The notes below the pieces were generated by a model that saw only the letters and a program-made list of their open reading frames with translations, searched no databases and was not told the DNA's origin. DNA of 10,945 bases, taken from DASRHY01 sp046765875 (GTDB lineage: Bacteria; Actinomycetota; Actinomycetes; Propionibacteriales; Kribbellaceae). The stretch lies in assembly GCA_046765875.1 (NCBI GenBank), contig JBKPSJ010000048.1, positions 1 to 10,945 on the forward strand, read 5' to 3'. Positions within the stretch are counted from its first letter, which is position 1. Every line of letters begins with the position of its first letter. A program made the translations under genes and the position numbers. This document shows, in pieces, positions 5,576 through 10,945 of this stretch.

Positions 5576-6613
5576 ATGTCTGCCGACACCCCCTCATCGG
5601 CGGCACGGCGACCCAGGGTGCTGTCCGGGATACAGCCGACCGCTGACTCCTTCCACTTCGGGAACTACCTCGGCGCGGTCCGCCAATGGGTGGCCCTGCA
5701 GGACGACCACGACGCGTTCTACTGCGTCGTGGACCTGCACGCCATCACGGTGGAGTACGACCCGAAGACGCTGCGCGAGCGGACCCTGCGCTCGGTGGCT
5801 CAGCTGCTGGCCGCCGGGATCGACCCGGACCGGTCCACGCTGTTCGTCCAGTCACACGTGCCCGAGCACGCGCAGCTGGCCTGGGTGCTCGGCTGCATCA
5901 CCGGGTTCGGCGAGGCCAGCCGGATGACGCAGTTCAAGGACAAGTCCGCCAAGGGCGGCACCGAACGTGCCACCGTCGGGCTATTCACGTACCCGATCCT
6001 GCAGGCGGCCGACATCCTGATCTACCAGGCCGACCGGGTGCCGGTCGGTGAGGACCAGCGCCAGCACCTCGAGCTGACCCGCGATCTGGCCGGCCGGTTC
6101 AACCACCGGTTCGGCAAGACGTTCCGGCTGCCCGAGCCGTACATCCTCTCCGAGACCGGCAAGATCGGCGACCTGCAGGAACCGGACGCCAAGATGAGCA
6201 AGTCCGCGTCCTCGCCGGCCGGCATCGTCGAACTGCTCGACGACCCGAAGGTGAGTGCGAAGAAGATCCGCTCCGCGGTCACCGACTCCGGCCGCGAGGT
6301 CGTGTTCGACCCCGAGCACAAGGCGGGCGTGTCGAACCTGCTGACCATCTACTCCGCGCTCACCGACCGCAAGATCAGCGAGATTGAAGACCAGTACTCC
6401 GGCCATGGTTACGGCGACTTCAAGAAGGACCTCGCCGATCTGGTGGTCGAGTTCGTCAGGCCGTTCCGCGAGCGGACGCTGGGCTACCTCGACGACCCCG
6501 CCCAGTTGGACGCGATCCTGGCCGGTGGCGCCGAGCGGGCCCGGGCCGTCACCGTACCGACGCTGGAACTGGTCTACGACCGGCTCGGGTTCGTGCCCGC
6601 GGGACACAGATGA
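5576..6613 (+). CDS. trpS: Tryptophan--tRNA ligase TrpS
   Basis: Class I aminoacyl-tRNA synthetase charging tRNA-Trp; 345 residues, the normal bacterial length. The HIGH-type motif is HFGN (27-30) within SFHFGNYLGAVRQW. VVDLHAITV is at 51-59, RMTQFKDKSA at 116-125, AADILIYQADRVPVGEDQRQHLELTRD at 144-170, and KMSKS at 206-210. His55 aligns with the His of B. stearothermophilus TrpRS (H43) whose replacement is linked to indolmycin resistance. Its retention suggests the ordinary housekeeping form rather than the resistant paralogue of some Streptomyces. The residue equivalence is from memory. The ATG at 5576 is supported by the -10 seven bases upstream and by the R-P-R-V-L-S-G-I-Q-P start of the conserved domain at about 12. 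The TGA overlaps the next ATG by 4 bp. Confidence 0.97.
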   Translation: MSADTPSSAARRPRVLSGIQPTADSFHFGNYLGAVRQWVALQDDHDAFYCVVDLHAITVEYDPKTLRERTLRSVAQLLAAGIDPDRSTLFVQSHVPEHAQLAWVLGCITGFGEASRMTQFKDKSAKGGTERATVGLFTYPILQAADILIYQADRVPVGEDQRQHLELTRDLAGRFNHRFGKTFRLPEPYILSETGKIGDLQEPDAKMSKSASSPAGIVELLDDPKVSAKKIRSAVTDSGREVVFDPEHKAGVSNLLTIYSALTDRKISEIEDQYSGHGYGDFKKDLADLVVEFVRPFRERTLGYLDDPAQLDAILAGGAERARAVTVPTLELVYDRLGFVPAGHR

Positions 6614-7122
6614 CCACCATCGGGGTGGCCATCCCGATTCCCGACCCGTACGGGTCCGAGCTGCGACAGCACCGTGCCGACTTCGGCGATCCGCAGGCCG
6701 CATCGGTGCCGACCCACGTCACGCTGCTGCCGCCCACCGATATCGACGACGAGGATCTGGAGCAGATCGACACCCATCTGCTCGAGGTGGCGCAGCGGTA
6801 TCCGCGGTTCCGGATCCGCCTGCGCGGCACCGGTACGTTCCGGCCGGTGTCGCCGGTGGTGTTCGTGATGCTCGCCGAGGGGATCTCGTCCTGCGAGGTG
6901 CTGCAGTCGCTGGTGCGGTCCGGCCCACTGGAGGTGTCGCTGCGGTTCCCGTACCACCCGCACGTCACCGTGGCGCACGACGTCGACAACGAGTCTCTCG
7001 ACAAGGCGTTCCGGGTGCTGTCGGACTACGACTGCTCGTTCGAGGTCGCGATGTTCTGCCGCTACGAGCACGGCGAGGATGGAGTGTGGCGGCCGCAACG
7101 CGGCTTCGCGCTGTCGGGCTGA
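6610..7122 (+). CDS. 2H phosphoesterase ('2'-5' RNA ligase') family protein
   Basis: A 170-residue cytoplasmic protein with the two HxT motifs that define the 2H superfamily: HVTLL at 36-40 and HVTVA at 118-122. The two His and two Thr form the active site that handles 2',3'-cyclic or 2'-5' phosphodiester bonds. Which substrate this actinobacterial member acts on is not known. It starts on the ATGA overlap with trpS, so it is cotranscribed and probably translationally coupled; only a weak GGGA is seen before it. The link to trpS hints at an RNA- or tRNA-related job, but this is inference. The protein looks intact, with no signal peptide or membrane segment. Confidence 0.88.
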   Translation: MTTIGVAIPIPDPYGSELRQHRADFGDPQAASVPTHVTLLPPTDIDDEDLEQIDTHLLEVAQRYPRFRIRLRGTGTFRPVSPVVFVMLAEGISSCEVLQSLVRSGPLEVSLRFPYHPHVTVAHDVDNESLDKAFRVLSDYDCSFEVAMFCRYEHGEDGVWRPQRGFALSG

Positions 7123-7130
7123 CCGAAGAC

Positions 7131-7136
7131 TAGTGT
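7131..7136 (+). promoter_or_regulatory. Putative leaderless -10 box for the yihY-like gene
   Basis: TAGTGT is followed by exactly 7 nt (CAGACCC) and the ATG at 7144, with no Shine-Dalgarno sequence between. It lies in the 21-bp gap after the 2H gene. The yihY-like gene may thus have its own leaderless transcript besides read-through from trpS. No convincing -35 is seen. Confidence 0.5.
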
Positions 7137-7143
7137 CAGACCC

Positions 7144-8220
7144 ATGATCGACCGGGCGAAGCGGGTCTGGCGGCGGCTCGAACGTACGCAGCTGTGGCGT
7201 ACGTGGAAGTGGTACGGCCAGCGGCGCGGGAACCGCCTGGCGGGGGCGTCGACGTTCTACGGCTTCATCTCGATGTACCCGCTCATCGTGCTGGCTGCGG
7301 CGATCGTCGGCAAACTGCTCAGCGAGTCCGCCGTGGAGAGGCTCAAGCGGTCGCTGAAGGAGAACCTCCCGGTCATCGGCGACAAGATCGACATCGACGC
7401 CCTGATCGCGAACGCGGGCACGATCGGCCTGATCTCGGCCGTCGCCCTGCTGTTCACCGGCCTCGGCTGGATCGACGCCATGCGCGCCTCGATCCGCTCC
7501 ATGCACGATCTCAACGACCAGCCGGGCAACTTCGTGCGGCGCAAGGTCGCTGACCTCGGCGCGTTGCTCGGCCTAGGCTTGATCTTCCTCTTGGCGACGG
7601 CGACGAGCTCGGTGCTGTCCGGTCTCACCGGCAGGATCATCGACTGGCTCGACATCCAAGGCACCTGGCTGGCCGACTGGGGCCTGGCGGCAATCAGCGC
7701 GCTCGCCGGCATCCTGACCGGAGCGGCGTTGTTCCTGTACCTGCAGACTGCGCTGCCGCGCATCATCCTGCCGCGCAAGGTTGCCACGATCGCGGCACTG
7801 GTCGGTGGCGTCGTCTTCTTCCTGGCGCAGAAGCTGGGCAACCTCTACGTCGACCATGTGATCCGCAACAATGCGGCCTACGGCACGCTCGCCCTCCCGC
7901 TCGCGCTGCTGGTGTGGGTCTACCTGCTGGTTCGGATCGTCATGATGGTCGCGGCCTGGGCGAAGGAGGCAACCCTCGACATCGAGGCCCGAGCCGCCAA
8001 GGTCGAGAATCCCGCCGACCTGATCGGCTCGCGTGGTGAGCCCCGGCCGGACGAGCGGCGGCCACGTCCGACGGCGTACCCGGGCGCGGTGATCTCGCAG
8101 CGCAGGGCGGACAAGGTCTCGGTGGCCGCGGGTGCAGTGCTCGGCGCGACCGCGACGGCCATCGTCGTGGCCACTGCTCACGCCGCCCGGACCGTGGTCT
8201 CCGGGCTGCTGCGTCGCTGA
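7144..8220 (+). CDS. YihY/BrkB family inner-membrane protein
   Basis: A 358-residue integral membrane protein of the YihY/virulence factor BrkB family; transported substrate or function unknown. The family core is visible: RLAGASTFYGFISMYPLIV (about 31-49) in the first membrane segment, FTGLGWIDAMRASI in the second, and LFLYLQTALPRIILPRKVATIAALVGGVVFFLAQ spanning segments four and five. Hydrophobic spans lie near 38-58, 93-112, 136-158, 178-202, 213-232 and 248-272, giving the usual six. A charged, Pro/Arg-rich linker (about 275-325) then leads to a seventh hydrophobic stretch, VSVAAGAVLGATATAIVVAT (326-345), followed by a short basic end. That extra C-terminal span is not part of the core family. 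The ATG at 7144 is set by the -10 seven bases upstream. It is convergent with the carboxypeptidase gene, with 13 bp between the stops and no clear hairpin terminator. Confidence 0.9.
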   Translation: MIDRAKRVWRRLERTQLWRTWKWYGQRRGNRLAGASTFYGFISMYPLIVLAAAIVGKLLSESAVERLKRSLKENLPVIGDKIDIDALIANAGTIGLISAVALLFTGLGWIDAMRASIRSMHDLNDQPGNFVRRKVADLGALLGLGLIFLLATATSSVLSGLTGRIIDWLDIQGTWLADWGLAAISALAGILTGAALFLYLQTALPRIILPRKVATIAALVGGVVFFLAQKLGNLYVDHVIRNNAAYGTLALPLALLVWVYLLVRIVMMVAAWAKEATLDIEARAAKVENPADLIGSRGEPRPDERRPRPTAYPGAVISQRRADKVSVAAGAVLGATATAIVVATAHAARTVVSGLLRR

Positions 8221-8233
8221 TATCGCTGGGGTC

Positions 8234-9415
8234 TCAGTGGCGGTGCCGGCCGGACTGGACTCTGGCTCTGGCTCTGACCCTGGCTCGGTGCGCCCTCGCC
8301 TTGGAGCGCATCACCAGCAGCAGGAACAGCAGCGGCGGTACCGCGAACAGCCAGGGCGGAAGCCCGGCGAGCGCGTCCTGGGCGACCCGGACCGTGTCCC
8401 GGGCGGCGAGTGCGCGGTCAGGCGGATGCGCCGCCGGTGCCGCGTCGTTGCCGGACCGCTCGGACTGCCGCGCCCCGGACGGGATCCGGATGCCGCCGGC
8501 CGGTTTGATCAGCGTGCCGACCGGGTGCAGCCCGGCCCGATTCTTGAACGCCCAGTCGAGCAGGGCGGCAGCGTCGCCGGTGATGCCATGCGGCGCGTTC
8601 ATCAGCGTCACGACCAGCCGGTGGCCGTCGCGCTGGGCGGCACCGACAAAGGTGTTGCGTGCCAGCGTCGTGAAGCCGGTCTTGACCCCGAGTGCGCCCG
8701 GGTAGGTCCATAGCAGGTGGTTCTGGTTGGCGATCTGGTACTTGCCGCCGTCCGCGGTCGGGAAATAGGCCAGCTTGGTGGTGGCGTACCGGCGGAAGTC
8801 CTTGTTCTGCAGCCCGGCGCGCGAGATCAGCGCCAGGTCGTAGGCGCTGGAGTACTGCCCGTCCGTGTCGAGCCCGGTCGGGTCGACGACGTGGGTGTCG
8901 TACGCACCGAGTTGCTCGGCCATCGCGTTCATCCGCCGCACGGTCGCCGGTACGCCGCCCTCGTCGGAGCGGGCGAGTGCGTGCACCGCGTCGTTGCCGG
9001 AGTTGAGGAACAACCCGAGGAACAGCAGGTCGACGCTGTACGTCAGGCCCGGGTAGACGCCGACCTTGCTGCCCTCGATGCCGGCGTCCTCGTCGGTGCC
9101 GACCACGGTGGCCTTCGGCTTGAGCCGTGGCAACAGCACCAGCGCGGTGAGCGTCTTGAGCGTGCTGGCCGGGCGGAGTTTGGCATGCGGTGCCTTGGCG
9201 GCGAGTACATCGCCGGTGTCCAGGTCCGCGACCAGCCAGGACGCGGCCGGTACGGCCGGCGGTGGCGGTACGTCGCCGGCCGTCACGACCTCGGGTCCGG
9301 TGCCGAGCCGGTCGCCGCCCACGGGCCCGGAGAACGGGCCGCCGGCGACGGCGGCAGACGCCGGACCCGCAACCACCAACGCGATGGTTGCCGCCACGGT
9401 CAGGAAGGCACGCAT
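8234..9415 (-). CDS. D-alanyl-D-alanine carboxypeptidase (S11 family, membrane-anchored PBP)
   Basis: A serine DD-peptidase trimming the terminal D-Ala from peptidoglycan stem peptides outside the membrane. It has 393 residues from the ATG at 9415. The order is: signal peptide MRAFLTVAATIALVVAGPASA (1-21), Pro-rich linker, catalytic STLK (Ser84, Lys87), SGN (139-141) and KTG (245-247), the complete penicillin-binding triad. A C-terminal membrane anchor follows (LPPWLFAVPPLLFLLLVM, about 352-369), then a strongly basic tail of Arg/Ala/Val/His repeats (370-393). The frame continues upstream of 9415 for 64 codons, but that part is Arg/Pro-rich, lies across the metalloprotease remnant and would destroy the signal peptide. 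The -10 seven bases upstream confirms 9415. The basic tail is encoded by a degenerate hexamer repeat (8261-8284) and should stay cytoplasmic. Confidence 0.94.
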   Translation of the reverse strand: MRAFLTVAATIALVVAGPASAAVAGGPFSGPVGGDRLGTGPEVVTAGDVPPPPAVPAASWLVADLDTGDVLAAKAPHAKLRPASTLKTLTALVLLPRLKPKATVVGTDEDAGIEGSKVGVYPGLTYSVDLLFLGLFLNSGNDAVHALARSDEGGVPATVRRMNAMAEQLGAYDTHVVDPTGLDTDGQYSSAYDLALISRAGLQNKDFRRYATTKLAYFPTADGGKYQIANQNHLLWTYPGALGVKTGFTTLARNTFVGAAQRDGHRLVVTLMNAPHGITGDAAALLDWAFKNRAGLHPVGTLIKPAGGIRIPSGARQSERSGNDAAPAAHPPDRALAARDTVRVAQDALAGLPPWLFAVPPLLFLLLVMRSKARAHRARVRARARVQSGRHRH

Positions 9416-9422
9416 CCCGGGC

Positions 9423-9428
9423 ACTCTA
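9423..9428 (-). promoter_or_regulatory. Putative leaderless -10 box for the carboxypeptidase gene
   Basis: On the minus strand TAGAGT (9428-9423) is followed by GCCCGGG (7 nt) and the ATG at 9415. This is the same spacing as the other three -10/ATG pairs in the window. There is no recognisable Shine-Dalgarno sequence or -35. Confidence 0.55.
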
Positions 9429-9459
9429 GAACGTCGCCGGTCATTCGGCGACCGGGAGG

Positions 9460-9609
9460 TCAGGCGCGGTAGGCCGTCCACATGTCGTTCATGCGGCTGC
9501 TTTGACCGAGGGTGAATTGCGTGTAACAGGGGTCGTACGAGTAGTCCATGTAGTTGTGGATCGGGTCCAGACCCGGCAGCGAGCACGAGTCCCGGCCTTC
9601 TGGGCATCC
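9460..9609 (-). pseudogene. C-terminal remnant of an M43 (pappalysin/cytophagalysin-type) zinc metalloprotease
   Basis: The minus strand encodes 49 codons and a TGA matching the end of secreted M43 zinc metalloproteases: GCPEGRDSC, then PGLDPIHNYMDYSYD with the Met-turn methionine, PCYTQFTLGQ, and MNDMWTAYRA at the end. Cysteines and aromatics typical of the family are kept. The N-terminal half, including the HExxHxxGxxH zinc site, is absent: only about 200 bp separate this from the ATPase gene and they do not encode it. Just upstream, a different frame reads DAPAAPEDPA, resembling the DTPAE-type segment normally preceding GCP, so a frameshift near 9610-9615 is likely. No start codon or promoter serves this fragment. 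The call as a decayed gene is strong. When it lost its 5' part is unknown. It occupies much of the otherwise gene-free 9416-9812 gap. Confidence 0.78.
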
Positions 9610-9720
9610 GCTGGGTCTTCCGGCGCGGCCGGGGCGTCGCGCCTTCGTGCCACGGAACCTAGGGCGAATCCGCCTGATTGGGAAGCAAATGCGGCGTGGG
9701 CGGGTACCTGTTCCTCAGCA

Positions 9721-9736
9721 GTCGAATTGTCGAATC
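9721..9736. repeat. Tandem octamer GTCGAATT/GTCGAATC
   Basis: Two adjacent octamers differing in the last base lie in the gap upstream of the ATPase gene. They could be a regulator half-site pair or chance. No good -10/-35 pair could be placed beside them; TAACCT at 9761-9766 is the best -10 candidate nearby. Confidence 0.3.
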
Positions 9737-9812
9737 ACGCTACTGACGACCTCGCCTCGATAACCTTGGGGGGCACATCGCGGTGAGGACGGGAGGATCT
9801 GTTGCCGAACGT

Positions 9813-10945
9813 GTGTCGTACGGCGGGGTCCGGTCCCGGCCCGGCCCGCTGGTCGCGGGGCGGTGGTCGGTGACCACCGACGTCCTCGTCGGGCGCGAGG
9901 AACTGATCGCCGCCGCCGGACAGGAGCTGGCCTCCGGTGGAAGCGTGATCCTGTACGGGCCGGCCGGCATCGGCAAGTCCGCGATCGCCCGGGCCTTGCT
10001 GGCCGGCCAGACCGGTAACGGGGTGCGGGTGCTGACCGCGTCGCCGTCGCGGACCGAGTCGACGCTGCCCTACGTGACGCTGCTCGACCTGCTCAGCCCG
10101 GTGTGGGAGAGCGTTCGGGAGGCGGTGCCCGCGCATCTGCGCCAGCCGCTGGAGGTGGCGCTGCTCAAGTCCGGCGCGCCGGACTCGGTGCGCGACGAAC
10201 TGGCCGTACGGCTGGCCGTGCTGCAGGTGCTGCGCCGGCTCGCCGCGACATCGCCCGTGCTGGTGACGATCGACGACATCCAGTGGGTGGACCAGTCCAG
10301 CCTCGAGGTGCTGACGTTCTGCGCCAAGCGGGTGCCGGTCGGGCCGGAGGGTGGCGTACGGATGCTGGTGACCGAACAGGTCGCACCAGGTGACGTGCCG
10401 ACCCGCAATCACGCCAGCCCGGCCGATGCGGTCCAGCTCGAGGTTCCCGGGCTCGGCCAGCGCCAGCTCGGCACCATGCTGCGTACGGTGCTCGGCGAGG
10501 CGCTGCCGGTCGGTACCCGGCAGCGGATCCATGCCGCCAGCGGCGGCAACCCGTTCATGGCGCTCGAGCTCGGCCGGGCGGTGCTACGGCACGCCGACCG
10601 GGTCGGCCCGGAGGACCCGCTGCCGGTGTCGGGCCGGCTCAAGTCGCTGCTCGGCGACCGGCTCAGCGACATCAAGCCGGCTACCCGTGAGGTGCTGCTG
10701 GTCGCGGCCTCGTCGCCGCGGCCCAGCCTGCATGTGCTGACCAGGGCCTGCGGGCCGGCCGCCGCCGCGGCGGTCGCGGACGCGGAGCGGCTCGGATTGG
10801 TCGACGTGGCCGCGGCGGGGGTCCGGTTCCGGCACTCGCTGCTGAGCGAGTACATCTATGCCGAGGCGACCTCGGCCGAGCGGCGCGAGGCGCACCGGCG
10901 GCTGGCCGGAGTGATCGACGAACCCGTCGAACGGGTGCGGCACCT
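9813..10945 (+). CDS. STAND/AAA-type ATPase regulator, probably LuxR-family (LAL-like); C-terminus outside window
   Basis: N-terminal part of a large cytoplasmic signal-transduction ATPase. Counting from GTG 9870, the frame shows LVGREEL at 6-12, Walker A GPAGIGKS at 30-37, Walker B VLVTIDDIQWVDQSSLEVL at about 130-148 (the DDxQWxD form typical of LuxR/MalT-like 'LAL' regulators), SGGNPFMALELGRAV at about 224-238, and FRHSLLSEYIY at 320-330. Relatives are about 900-1000 residues and end in a LuxR helix-turn-helix, which would lie beyond the right edge, so the regulator label is inference. The start is uncertain. Third codon positions are all G/C from GTG 9813 on but A/T-rich just before, which favours 9813. 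GTG 9783 (GGGGGG 9 nt upstream) and GTG 9870 (just before the domain) are alternatives. It is divergent from the carboxypeptidase across the metalloprotease remnant. Confidence 0.85.
   Translation, partial: MSYGGVRSRPGPLVAGRWSVTTDVLVGREELIAAAGQELASGGSVILYGPAGIGKSAIARALLAGQTGNGVRVLTASPSRTESTLPYVTLLDLLSPVWESVREAVPAHLRQPLEVALLKSGAPDSVRDELAVRLAVLQVLRRLAATSPVLVTIDDIQWVDQSSLEVLTFCAKRVPVGPEGGVRMLVTEQVAPGDVPTRNHASPADAVQLEVPGLGQRQLGTMLRTVLGEALPVGTRQRIHAASGGNPFMALELGRAVLRHADRVGPEDPLPVSGRLKSLLGDRLSDIKPATREVLLVAASSPRPSLHVLTRACGPAAAAAVADAERLGLVDVAAAGVRFRHSLLSEYIYAEATSAERREAHRRLAGVIDEPVERVRH

Noticed and set aside
8221..8233. Possible terminator between the convergent yihY-like and carboxypeptidase genes
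   Set aside because: Only a direct repeat of CGCTG flanking GATATC is present, with no stem of useful length.
9416..9607. 64-codon upstream extension of the carboxypeptidase frame
   Set aside because: It would bury the signal peptide and cross the -10 box and the metalloprotease remnant, and its sequence is Arg/Pro-rich and unlike the family.
9735..10532. 265-codon minus-strand frame opposite the ATPase gene
   Set aside because: It is rich in His/Arg/Gln without motifs, and is a shadow of the plus-strand ATPase, which shows Walker A and B motifs.

Overview
This is a high-GC window with almost exclusively G/C third codon positions, ATGA-type overlaps, GTG starts and several genes with no Shine-Dalgarno sequence. 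It looks like an actinomycete chromosome. The gene content would fit Kribbella, Nocardioides or Streptomyces relatives, but the genus is a weak inference. Most of it is housekeeping, with no CRISPR array, tRNA, rRNA or intact mobile element seen.

Layout, left to right. (1) On the minus strand, galT and galK form a Leloir galactose operon with a 4-bp ATGA overlap. galK runs off the left edge, missing only its extreme C-terminus. (2) Divergent from galT is a CNNM/CorC-type (HlyC family) membrane protein. A putative 12-codon leaderless leader ORF precedes it and its stop overlaps the CNNM start. (3) Convergent with that gene is a BadF/N-acetylglucosamine-kinase-like sugar kinase. The two genes end inside a three-copy 12-bp tandem repeat. 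(4) Divergent from the kinase is a SIS-domain protein of the UPF0309 type, whose Streptomyces relative I recall as the GlcNAc-6-phosphate dehydratase NagS. (5) Next on the plus strand come trpS, a 2H phosphoesterase ('2'-5' RNA ligase') gene overlapping it by 4 bp, and a YihY/BrkB membrane protein with its own promoter. (6) Convergent with yihY is a membrane-anchored D-alanyl-D-alanine carboxypeptidase. (7) Upstream of that, a 50-codon remnant of an M43 zinc metalloprotease lies in an otherwise gene-free gap. (8) The right edge holds the N-terminal part of a large STAND/LuxR-type ATPase regulator.

The first functional theme is sugar use: galactose to glucose-1-phosphate by GalK/GalT, and probably amino-sugar phosphorylation and conversion by the kinase/SIS pair. 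The second is cell-envelope and translation housekeeping: trpS, 2H, yihY and the carboxypeptidase, an arrangement I recall as common in actinomycetes.

The observation most worth following is the leader MDDDHPPPVPVR. It starts exactly where a leaderless transcript should begin, is acidic and proline-rich like the Mg2+-sensing peptide MgtL, and ends on the start codon of a probable Mg2+/Co2+ transport protein that has no ribosome binding site of its own. A second pattern is that four transcription units show a -10 hexamer exactly 7 nt before ATG, consistent with leaderless mRNAs.
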